Of a stretch of 64,000 nt of DNA, positions 1 to 6,809 are shown piece after piece. The notes beneath the pieces are model-generated. The model saw only the letters and a list, made by a program, of their open reading frames with translations. It made no database searches and was not told the origin of the DNA. Source of the stretch: Yinghuangia aomiensis (lineage in GTDB: Bacteria; Actinomycetota; Actinomycetes; Streptomycetales; Streptomycetaceae). The stretch covers positions 14,019 through 78,018 of the forward strand of contig NZ_BAABHS010000036.1 of NCBI RefSeq assembly GCF_039542225.1, read 5' to 3'. Numbering within the stretch: position 1 is the first letter of the stretch; every line of letters starts with the position of its first letter. The position numbers and the translations under genes were made by a program.

Positions 1-166
1 CGAGGATCTCGCCGTACTGCGAGTTCGCGGTGTGCAGCCCCGCGGCGCTCGTCGCCGCGGACGGCGTAGGGGACGAACTCGACGAGCTGGACGACGAACT
101 GCCGCAGCCCGCGGCCAGGGCCGCGACGGCGACCGCGCCCGCGGAGAACGCGAGGAGTCGATTCAT
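1..166 (-). CDS. Secreted lipoprotein, N-terminal part (runs off the window)
   Basis: Reading leftwards from an ATG at 164-166 gives a hydrophobic leader followed by a lipobox L-A-A-G-C (Cys about residue 21), then a run of nine serines, a Pro/Thr/Ala linker, and a stretch ending T-A-N-S-Q-Y-G-E-I-L. This is a lipidated, surface-anchored protein with a flexible stalk. The S-x-Y-G-x-I-L stretch resembles the start of the secreted repeat found in the YLF-type lipoprotein family (PF03640), whose function is unknown, but only its first residues are present, so that family call is tentative. The lipoprotein nature is clear; the remainder lies outside the window. Confidence 0.7.
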   Translation of the reverse strand, partial: MNRLLAFSAGAVAVAALAAGCGSSSSSSSSSSPTPSAATSAAGLHTANSQYGEIL

Positions 167-404
167 GACGGACTTCTTCCACGAGTGACCCGGCTCGCCG
201 CGGCGAGGCGGCGTCCGAGGTCCGACGTCGTGGTTGCGGACCGAAGGGCCCCGGCCGGACCCTCCCGCGGGCCCGGGACTGAGGCCGTGTCACCGGACAC
301 GACCTGAGGGTCATACCCCAAGCGTTGCACCGCGCGCGGACCGCTCGCCGCTCGTGCCCGCCGGTCGTCCGGATTTCCCGACCTACCCGCGGCGGTTCGG
401 CGGA

Positions 405-845
405 TCAGGTGGCGGGGCGGCTGTCCACGTTGCGGGCCAGCGTGGTGAGGAGGCCGGGCAGGCCCGCCGCGGTGCCGGCCGGGAGGCCGGCCACCGTCTC
501 CTCGGCGAGGGTGCGCCACAGCTCCTTGACCTGCTCGGTCAGCGCCGCGCCGCGCTCGGTCAGCTCGACGACGCCGGCGCGCTTGTCGGACGGCGCGGGC
601 GTGCGGCGCAGGTAGCCGGACGCCTCGAGCTTGCGGGTCATGAGCGTGACGCTCGGCGGTTCGACCCCGAGCGCCCGACTGAGCCGGGCCTGGATCATCG
701 GGCCGCTTCTGGCCAGTTCGAGGAGCACCGCCTCCTGTCCAGGATGCAGGCCCAACGGGGCCAGCAGCGCCGAGATCCGCGCGCGGTGGCGCAGGGTCAG
801 CAGGCGGACGGCCTGGTTGACGGCGTCGGCTTCCTCGAAGTCCAC
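405..845 (-). CDS. MarR-family transcriptional regulator
   Basis: 146 residues with the MarR layout: an N-terminal dimerisation helix, a winged helix about residues 35-105 with the recognition-helix region around P-P-S-V-T-L-M-T-R-K-L, and the wing D-K-R-A-G-V-V-E-L-T. ATG start. It is read divergently from a GNAT acetyltransferase, with two related inverted-repeat sites (865-908) in the 85-bp gap, so autoregulation and control of the neighbour are likely. The ligand is unknown. Confidence 0.9.
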   Translation of the reverse strand: MDFEEADAVNQAVRLLTLRHRARISALLAPLGLHPGQEAVLLELARSGPMIQARLSRALGVEPPSVTLMTRKLEASGYLRRTPAPSDKRAGVVELTERGAALTEQVKELWRTLAEETVAGLPAGTAAGLPGLLTTLARNVDSRPAT

Positions 846-864
846 GGGCGCTCCTCGACGGGGT

Positions 865-908
865 GGTTACGCGGATAACCATCGACGGGGAATATTATCC
901 GCATAACC
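865..908. promoter_or_regulatory. Twin operator between the MarR and GNAT genes
   Basis: 865-880 reads GGTTACGCGGATAACC (GGTTA-N6-TAACC). 895-908 reads TTATCCGCATAACC, which matches the reverse complement of the first site with one mismatch and has its own TTAT-N4-ATAA core. Two head-to-head sites of this kind in a divergent gap are typical MarR binding sites. Binding is inferred. Confidence 0.65.
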
Positions 909-930
909 AGGTGCGAGCGAGGAGAACGGC

Positions 931-1650
931 ATGTCCGCACGTCCCAACGAATACGGCCAAGCCGTCGGTCGCCCTCTGCCCGGCTGGACGGCTGTTCCCG
1001 CGCCCGCCGGGGTCACCCTCGAGGGCCGCTTCTGCCGGGTGGAGCCCTTGGACGCGGACCGCCACGCCGGCGACCTGTACGCGGCCTTCGCCCTCGCGGC
1101 GGACGGCAGCGACTGGACCTATATGTCGGCCGGCCCCTTCGACAGCCCGGCCGACTACCGCGCCTACGTGACGGCGACGACGCAGGCGGACGACCCCCTG
1201 CACTACGCAGTCGTCGACCCGCGCACCGGCAAGGCCGCGGGCAGTCTCGCCCTGATGCGCCAGGACCCGTCCAACGGCGTCGTCGAGGTCGGCAGCGTGG
1301 CCTTCTCGCCCCTGCTGAAGCGGACCCCGATATCCACCGAGGCCCAGTACCTGCTCATGTCCTACGCCTTCGACGAACTCGGCTACCGCCGCTACGAGTG
1401 GAAGTGCGACAGCCTGAACGCACCCTCGCGCACGGCAGCCCTGCGGCTGGGCTTCACCTTCGAAGGGATCTTCCGCCAGGCGGTGGTCTACAAGGGCCGC
1501 AGCCGCGACACCGCCTGGTACTCCGTCATCGACTCCGAGTGGCCGCGCGTGGGCATGGCGCTGCGGGAGTGGCTCGCGCCCGGAAACTTCGACGCGGAAG
1601 GCCGCCAGAAGCGGTCGCTGTCCGATATCCGTGCTCCGGACGACGTGTGA
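931..1650 (+). CDS. GNAT acetyltransferase, RimJ/RimL-like
   Basis: 239 residues. The N-terminal E-G-R-F-C-R-V-E-P-L-D strand, the central Y-L-L-M-S-Y-A-F-D-E-L-G-Y-R-R-Y-E-W-K segment and the N-A-P-S-R-T-A-A-L-R-L-G-F stretch are typical of the RimJ/RimL branch (acetyl-CoA binding, then the N-x-x-S-x-x-x-x-x-x-x-G-F motif). ATG start with GAGGAG eight bases upstream. The branch includes ribosomal-protein and small-molecule N-acetyltransferases; the substrate cannot be told. Probably controlled by the divergent MarR gene. Confidence 0.88.
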   Translation: MSARPNEYGQAVGRPLPGWTAVPAPAGVTLEGRFCRVEPLDADRHAGDLYAAFALAADGSDWTYMSAGPFDSPADYRAYVTATTQADDPLHYAVVDPRTGKAAGSLALMRQDPSNGVVEVGSVAFSPLLKRTPISTEAQYLLMSYAFDELGYRRYEWKCDSLNAPSRTAALRLGFTFEGIFRQAVVYKGRSRDTAWYSVIDSEWPRVGMALREWLAPGNFDAEGRQKRSLSDIRAPDDV

Positions 1651-1659
1651 ACCGTCGAG

Positions 1660-1679
1660 GCTTCCCGCGTGCGGGAAGC
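1660..1679. terminator. Hairpin between convergent genes
   Basis: Perfect 9-bp stem (GCTTCCCGC / GCGGGAAGC) with a 2-base nominal loop, lying just after the GNAT stop and overlapping the last base of the convergent zinc-finger gene's stop. No T-tract, as is usual in actinomycetes. Position suggests a bidirectional terminator. Confidence 0.6.
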
Positions 1680-2032
1680 TAGCCCCCGAGCTGCTGCCGC
1701 CAGTCGTCCGGGAGCCGGTCCGCGGGGCCCGGCGTGGACTGGTCGACGGGGTGGTGCTCCGGCGGGGCGAGCGCGGGGCCGGACTCGTAGAACTCGGACG
1801 TGGTGTAGTCCCAGAACCACGCCTCGCCCGGTTCGAAGCTGCGGATCACCGGGTGCCCCGTGTCGTGGGCGTGCGCGGTGGCGTGCTTGCTCGGCGAGTC
1901 GTCGCAGCAACCGATGTGCCCGCACCGCGCGCACCTGCGCAAATGCAGCCACCAGCCGCCGGACGCGTCGCATTCGGCGCAGCCGGTGCCGCTCGGCGGC
2001 ACGGTCGGGTCGATCGCCTTCTCGGGGTTCAT
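1679..2032 (-). CDS. UBP-type zinc-finger protein
   Basis: 117 residues. A UBP-type finger covers most of the protein: C-x2-C, W-W-L-H-L-R-R-C-x2-C, G-C-C, then H-x-x-x-x-H and G-H-P-V residues, followed by E-P-G-E-A-W-F-W-D-Y. In eukaryotes this fold binds the free C-terminus of ubiquitin; small stand-alone actinobacterial versions are common and of unknown role. The start was chosen at the ATG preceded by GGAGGAG rather than at a longer upstream extension with no ribosome-binding site. The C-terminal 40 residues are proline-rich. Confidence 0.85.
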   Translation of the reverse strand: MNPEKAIDPTVPPSGTGCAECDASGGWWLHLRRCARCGHIGCCDDSPSKHATAHAHDTGHPVIRSFEPGEAWFWDYTTSEFYESGPALAPPEHHPVDQSTPGPADRLPDDWRQQLGG

Positions 2033-2233
2033 CGGGACTCCTCCGCGGGGTCGGTGTCGGCTCGGGTCCGTGCTTCCCGCTTCACAGGCTAGGCGGGGTG
2101 GCGGGAATCGGCCCGGTACGGCACGACACCGGTGTGTTGTCCGGGGCGCCGGGAATACCCCTTTGTCTTGGTCAACTCGCATGTGTGCCAAGTGGGTTAC
2201 CATCCGCTCGGAGTTCGTCCGAGAGGGGGCGCG

Positions 2234-2671
2234 GTGCCTGCTGGGGGAAGATTCGTCGCGATGCTGGCGGCGGCCGGGGCGGTGGCCGTGGCGGGGGCGG
2301 TCGCCTCGGTCGTGGTGGCGACGTCCACGGGCGGGGGCGGCAACCGCGAACTGGAGAAGACCACGAAGGAGTTCCTGGCCGCGACGGCCGCGGGCGCGGC
2401 GGCGGACGGGTACTACGGCGTCTGCGACGGAACCCCCGACACCGGGGCGCCCCGGCGGCTCGTCGAGACGGAAGGCCCGGGGTTCACCTTCGACCTCACG
2501 TCGTCGACGGCGACGGGGGACACCGCGTACGTCAACCTCACCGTGGTCGGCCGGGACCGGTCCCCGACCCCCTACGCCGTCGACCTGCGGCGGGAGGGCG
2601 GGATATGGCGGGTCTGCCGAGTGGAGACCGGGAGCATCCAGATCGACGTGGGAGGCCCCGGGGCGTGGTGA
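2234..2671 (+). CDS. Membrane-anchored protein with a small extracytoplasmic domain
   Basis: 145 residues from a GTG with GAGAGGGG just upstream. Residues about 7-30 form one hydrophobic anchor. The rest is a compact domain with E-L-E-K-T-T-K-E-F-L-A-A near its start, a Y-Y-G-V-C-D-G motif and a C-terminal W-R-V-C-R-V-E strand. The helix-then-sheet pattern and the conserved Cys pair recall NTF2-like extracytoplasmic domains (DUF4878 type), but this is only a resemblance. Function unknown. Confidence 0.65.
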   Translation: MPAGGRFVAMLAAAGAVAVAGAVASVVVATSTGGGGNRELEKTTKEFLAATAAGAAADGYYGVCDGTPDTGAPRRLVETEGPGFTFDLTSSTATGDTAYVNLTVVGRDRSPTPYAVDLRREGGIWRVCRVETGSIQIDVGGPGAW

Positions 2672-2696
2672 CCCGGGGCCGACGGCGGGAACGGGG

Positions 2697-3269
2697 TCAG
2701 CGCACGACGTCGAGGACCTGCTTCTGCAGCCCGTTGCCGTAGACCTCGTGCTCGACGATCCGCAGCTTCTGCGCGTCCTTGTCCGTGGCGCTGAACAGGC
2801 GCTTGCCCGCGCCGAGCAGCAGCGGGAAGACGAGCAGGTGGTAGCGGTCGATCAGGCCGGCGTCGGACAGGGCGCGGTTCAGCGACGCGCTGCCGTGCAC
2901 GATGATCGGGTCGCCATCGGTCTTCTTCAGCTCGGCGACCTCGTCCAGCGAACGCAGGATCGTGGTCTCGCCCCAGTTGGAGACCAGCCGGTCGTCGGTG
3001 AGCGTCGTCGAGACGACGTACTTCGGCAGCGTCTTGTAGCGCGCGAAGTCGGCCATGTCCGGCCATACGGGGCTGAAGGCCTCGTAGCTCGCCCGGCCCA
3101 TCAGCATGGCGCCGGCTTCCTCCTGCTCACGGCCCTTGATCTCGAACGCCTCGGGGAGGAACTCGACGTCCTTGAAGGTCCATCCGGAGTTGCGGTAGCC
3201 GGGCTCGCCGCCGGGGGAGTCGACGACGCCGTCGAGCGACACGAAGGCGGAGGTGATGAGGGTGCGCAT
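2697..3269 (-). CDS. Dihydrofolate-reductase-like protein (RibD C-terminal domain)
   Basis: 190 residues spanning the RibD_C/DHFR fold: N-terminal M-R-T-L-I-T-S-A-F-V-S-L-D-G-V, then G-R-x-S-Y-E, K-Y-V-V-S-T-T-L, the G-D-P-I-I-V-H-G-S-A-S-L nucleotide-binding stretch, and L-V-F-P-L-L-L-G-A-G-K-R-L-F. Start chosen at the ATG with AGGAG nine bases upstream. Such stand-alone proteins are NADPH-dependent reductases of unknown substrate. It is the third gene of the ArsR-SRPBCC-DHFR set, 44 bp after the SRPBCC gene. Confidence 0.88.
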   Translation of the reverse strand: MRTLITSAFVSLDGVVDSPGGEPGYRNSGWTFKDVEFLPEAFEIKGREQEEAGAMLMGRASYEAFSPVWPDMADFARYKTLPKYVVSTTLTDDRLVSNWGETTILRSLDEVAELKKTDGDPIIVHGSASLNRALSDAGLIDRYHLLVFPLLLGAGKRLFSATDKDAQKLRIVEHEVYGNGLQKQVLDVVR

Positions 3270-3313
3270 GGGGTGCTCCTGGTGAGGTGTTCGTGTGCCG
3301 GGGCGGGCAGCGC

Positions 3314-4045
3314 TCAGGCGAGGGTCGTGGACAGCCACTGCTGCCACGCGGCTTCGGCGCCGTCGGTGTCGGTCTTCGGGCCGAAGAGGTGGTGGAACAT
3401 GAGGGCGATGTCCGCGGAGTGGTGGAACGTGTAGAGGCCGTCGGCGGTGCGGACTTCGAAGCGCTCGTCGTCGGCCCAGACGACCTCGCCGTCGAGCGGC
3501 GGCCGGTCGGCCTGCGCGCGGGCGCCCTGGACGACCGGGATGCCGAGCCCGAGCGCGCGGGCCAGTGCGGCGCGGACCTCCGGCGCGGTGCGGTCGCCCG
3601 CCGGGGCCATGCCGAACACCGGGACGGCGGTGCGGCCGGCGAAGTGCGCGAGGTACTCGCGCAGCGTGTTGAGGTGGAACGGCCAGCCGCGGCGCAGCGC
3701 GTCGTACTCGTCCTGCCAGTCGTCGCCGAGCATTCCGCTGTGCACGACGCGGAGGACGGTGCTGCCCTGGTCGCGGCCTTCGACCAGGTACTCGAACGCC
3801 ATGAAGCGGCCGTCCGGCGCGGTGCCGGTCCGGGTGGCCAGTCGCCGCCCGGGCTCGTAGGCGGTGATCTCGGCTTCCTCGCGGTGGCCGCCGGTGTCCA
3901 TCGCGGCGGTGCCGGCCTCGGGGTCGACCTCGTTGCGCCCCATGAACCAGGAGTCGAGCCCCGGTCCGGTGGCGATGGCCTCCCAGACCTGCTCCGGGGT
4001 GGCGGGCAGCGTCGTCTCGAGGCGGATCTCGAAGGGCTCCGTCAT
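3314..4045 (-). CDS. SRPBCC (AHSA1-type) domain protein
   Basis: 243 residues. The first about 150 form an AHSA1/START-like fold (F-E-I-R-L-E-T-T-L-P-A-T-P-E-Q-V-W-E-A-I, then G-W-P-F-H-L-N-T-L near the end of the domain). The last 90 residues contain a second alpha/beta part with R-A-L-G-L-G-I-P. Its ATG overlaps the stop of the ArsR gene by four bases, so the two are translationally coupled. ArsR-plus-AHSA1 pairs are very common in actinomycetes; the ligand is unknown. Confidence 0.85.
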   Translation of the reverse strand: MTEPFEIRLETTLPATPEQVWEAIATGPGLDSWFMGRNEVDPEAGTAAMDTGGHREEAEITAYEPGRRLATRTGTAPDGRFMAFEYLVEGRDQGSTVLRVVHSGMLGDDWQDEYDALRRGWPFHLNTLREYLAHFAGRTAVPVFGMAPAGDRTAPEVRAALARALGLGIPVVQGARAQADRPPLDGEVVWADDERFEVRTADGLYTFHHSADIALMFHHLFGPKTDTDGAEAAWQQWLSTTLA

Positions 4046-4686
4046 GATCCTGGTTCCTGTTCCGATGCGGATTCGTGCGAGGTGCGGTCCGGGGCTCCGG
4101 GCTCCGGTGCGTCGGGGATCTGGTGGATGCCGGCGACGACCCGGTGCCGTCGGCCGCCGGGCGCCGACTCGTCGTGGTACCGGCTCACCAACGCGGCCAC
4201 GGCCTGCGTCAGTTCCTCGGCGAACGCGGCCCGGTCGGCGGCGGACGCGAAGCGGACCTCGGTGTCGAGGCCGTACGTGGCCACCCGCCGCCCGGCCCGC
4301 GCGGCCCCGGTCACCAGCCCCCCGACTTCCTGCACCAGCCGGGCGCCGAGGGCGACCAGCCACCGGGCGGACAGCCGGTCGGGCGCCCGCGCCGGGTCGG
4401 GGCTGACGGCGGCCAGGGCGGCCGGCGAGATGACGTACGAGGCCGCGGCCGCCTGGTAGATCCGCTCGTTGACATTGCCCTTGCGGCGCTCCTCGGCCAA
4501 CTCGACCAAGCCGTGCCGTTCGAGTTCCTTGAGGTGGTAGTTCACCTTCTGCCGGGGCAGGCCCAGGCGGGAGGCGACCATCGCCGCCGACCCGGGCTCG
4601 GCCAGGGACGCCAGGATCTCGGACCGTATGGGGTCCAAGGAGGCCTCCGCGGCCGCGGATTCTTCGATCACGAGTACGTCGAGCAC
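4042..4686 (-). CDS. ArsR-type helix-turn-helix regulator
   Basis: 214 residues. The winged helix is at about 17-80 (S-L-D-P-I-R-S-E-I-L-A-S-L, V-A-S-R-L-G-L-P-R-Q-K-V-N-Y-H-L-K-E-L). The C-terminal half is helical and ends in a low-complexity tail. First gene of the operon with the SRPBCC and DHFR-like genes. A GACAAA-N4-TTTGTC inverted repeat lies 18 bp upstream of the ATG, suggesting autorepression. Confidence 0.88.
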   Translation of the reverse strand: MLDVLVIEESAAAEASLDPIRSEILASLAEPGSAAMVASRLGLPRQKVNYHLKELERHGLVELAEERRKGNVNERIYQAAAASYVISPAALAAVSPDPARAPDRLSARWLVALGARLVQEVGGLVTGAARAGRRVATYGLDTEVRFASAADRAAFAEELTQAVAALVSRYHDESAPGGRRHRVVAGIHQIPDAPEPGAPDRTSHESASEQEPGS

Positions 4687-4703
4687 GCATCCAGAATCCC
4701 TCC

Positions 4704-4719
4704 GACAAAAAAATTTGTC
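4704..4719. promoter_or_regulatory. Inverted repeat upstream of the ArsR operon
   Basis: GACAAA-aaaa-TTTGTC, an AT-rich perfect 6-4-6 inverted repeat in an otherwise GC-rich stretch, 18-33 bp before the ArsR start. Likely operator of the ArsR regulator. Confidence 0.6.
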
Positions 4720-4822
4720 AAGGAGGATCTGATTGTCGGTAGTGGCCGGCGCACCCAGCAGAAGGCGGCGCGCCCGGGTCCACCGTGGTGGTCCCGACCG
4801 CGCCGCCCGGACGCTGTCCCCG

Positions 4823-6538
4823 CTATTCGCCCACCAGCACCTCGGATGCCGCCTCGACCCCCACCCGCCGCCAGTGCTCCCACCGCGTGCGGACGCTGCC
4901 CGGGTACGGATCCGTGGCCGGCAGTCCCGTCACCACCCACGCCAGCAGTTCGCCGTAGAGCCGCGCGGCGCGCTGCGGGTCGCCGGAGACGCCCAGCCAG
5001 TGGGCGTAGGCGTTCATCGCGTACAGCGCGACATCGGAGCCGTCGCCCAGCGTGCGGCGGCACTCGTCGACCAGGTGGGACAACTGGCGCACGGCTCGGG
5101 CCGGGTCGCCCGCGACGCCCAGCCACAGCGCACGCTCGGTGCGGGCGGCGAGGGCCAAGGGGTAATGCCCGGTGCAGTCGGCGGTGAGGAGCTCCAGGGC
5201 GTGGGCGGCGGTCTCGGGGTCGCCGGAGTGGCCCGTCCAGTACGTGTGTTCGCCGCGGAGCAGCAGCGTCCGCACGTCGGTTCGGCCCAACGCGCGCGCG
5301 GCGCGGTCCGCAGCCGTGCCCACCTGGTCGCGGGCGGCGCCGCACCAGCCCATCGCCCCGGTCATGTGGACGTGGCCGAGCAGCGCGAACACCGTCTGCG
5401 GGTGCCAGGGGCCGAAGTCCCGGGTCGTCTGGGCGTGGAGCGCGCGGAACGCCTTCCGGGCCTCGTGGTGCCGGTCGGCGCGGGCCAGTGCCGCCGCCGT
5501 GTCGTGCCGGGCCGCGCACGCGACCTCGGCGGCGGTGGCCGGGTGCGTGAACGACCGGAGGGCTGCGTAGCGGACGGCGCGCGGCTCGGGCGCGGAGACC
5601 GTGAGCGCCGGTGGAGCCGTCGAGGCGGCCTTGGTGGCAGCCGCCATCGAACCGTCCGCCGCGCCCGGCGCCGGCACCGGCAGCAGCGCCTCGCGGAACC
5701 GCCGCACCAGCGCCCGCCCTCGTGGGTCCAGCCAGCCCTCCGTATCGCGGTGTGCCGTCAGGTCGACCGCGTCCCCCAGCGTGCGGATCAACGCGGCCGG
5801 CGTCGGCCGCTTGTGCGGCACGGGGCGCAGGCAGTCGGCGACGATTCCCCGCAGCGGTTCCGGTAGTTCCGCGGGCAGTTGGCCGGTGGGGGCGGCCGCC
5901 CCGGTGGCCAGGTACAGGGCGGTCTGACCCAGCGCGTAGACGTCCGCCTTTGCGGTGACCGGCCGCCCGTGCACCTGCTCCGGCGCCATGAACGACGGCG
6001 TCCCCACGGCCGTCGTCCCCGCGGTGGCGGCACGGCCCCCGAGCGCGTGCACGAGGCCGAAGTCGATGACCCGCGGTCCTTGCTCGTCCAACAGCACGTT
6101 GGCCGGTTTGAGGTCCCGGTGCACGACTCCGGCGGCGTGGATCGACTGCAGGGCCTCGGCGATGCCCGCGGTGAGCCACAGCACGGTGTCGGTGCGCAGC
6201 GGGCCCGCGTCGGCGGTGAGCAGGTGCAGGGACGGGGCCGCGATGTATGCCGTGGCGATCCAGGGCACGGGGCCGTCCGGATCGCTGCCCAGGACCGGCG
6301 CGGTGAACATTCCGTTGACCCGGGCGGCGGCGCGCGCTTCCTGTGCGAAGCGGTCGCGGAACGCCGGGTCGCCGGCGAGCTCCGGGCGAATCGTTTTGAC
6401 GGCGACCCAGCGGCCGGTGGCGGAGCGGGCGAGGAACACGTGCCCCATCCCGCCCGCGCCGAGCCGGGCCGTGACGCGGAACGGCCCGATACGGGCCGGG
6501 TCTTCCGGATCCACCGCGAACCACGGTGCAAACAGCAT
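4823..6538 (-). CDS. Ser/Thr protein kinase with helical C-terminal repeat region
   Basis: 571 residues. All active Hanks-kinase landmarks are present: glycine loop G-A-G-G-M-G (about 27-32), V-A-V-K with Lys48, H-R-D-L-K-P-A-N (140-147), D-F-G (159-161) and A-P-E. The kinase domain ends near 275. The rest is not PASTA or transmembrane but an Ala-rich helical region with TPR-like A-x-x-x-G-R/D-x-x spacing. The protein therefore looks cytosolic and the C-terminal part probably recruits partners. The start was chosen at the ATG after a GGGGGGAAAG ribosome-binding site. It is divergent from the Tat-exported protein at 6810. Confidence 0.92.
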   Translation of the reverse strand: MLFAPWFAVDPEDPARIGPFRVTARLGAGGMGHVFLARSATGRWVAVKTIRPELAGDPAFRDRFAQEARAAARVNGMFTAPVLGSDPDGPVPWIATAYIAAPSLHLLTADAGPLRTDTVLWLTAGIAEALQSIHAAGVVHRDLKPANVLLDEQGPRVIDFGLVHALGGRAATAGTTAVGTPSFMAPEQVHGRPVTAKADVYALGQTALYLATGAAAPTGQLPAELPEPLRGIVADCLRPVPHKRPTPAALIRTLGDAVDLTAHRDTEGWLDPRGRALVRRFREALLPVPAPGAADGSMAAATKAASTAPPALTVSAPEPRAVRYAALRSFTHPATAAEVACAARHDTAAALARADRHHEARKAFRALHAQTTRDFGPWHPQTVFALLGHVHMTGAMGWCGAARDQVGTAADRAARALGRTDVRTLLLRGEHTYWTGHSGDPETAAHALELLTADCTGHYPLALAARTERALWLGVAGDPARAVRQLSHLVDECRRTLGDGSDVALYAMNAYAHWLGVSGDPQRAARLYGELLAWVVTGLPATDPYPGSVRTRWEHWRRVGVEAASEVLVGE

Positions 6539-6796
6539 GACTTTCCCCCCAGGCTTGCGGCGGCGCGCGGCCGTGGCCTGGCCGATCCGCCGTCGTGATG
6601 CGCGGCATCCTGCCACGGCCCGCGACGCCCGGCGTGCGGTCCGCGCCGGACGGCAACCAGGCGCGCTCCCAACGGATGACGGGGTCATTTGATATGACGT
6701 ATGTCGCCCGTGCGGCGCATCATTCGGGACGAACTTCCGTGCCCTGTCCACCGACACGCCGATTCGTGTTGCGCAGAGCGCGCCCCAACCCGCCTG

Positions 6797-6802
6797 TAGC
6801 GT
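6797..6802 (+). promoter_or_regulatory. Possible leaderless -10 box (TAGCGT)
   Basis: TAGCGT sits seven bases before the ATG at 6810 and the gene has no Shine-Dalgarno sequence. This spacing places the transcription start at or next to the start codon. No convincing -35 is seen at the usual distance. Confidence 0.35.
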
Positions 6803-6809
6803 GTCCGAT

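Noticed and set aside
163..882. Competing frames over the first kilobase
   Set aside because: They overlap the well-supported MarR gene and have Arg/Pro-rich shadow composition.
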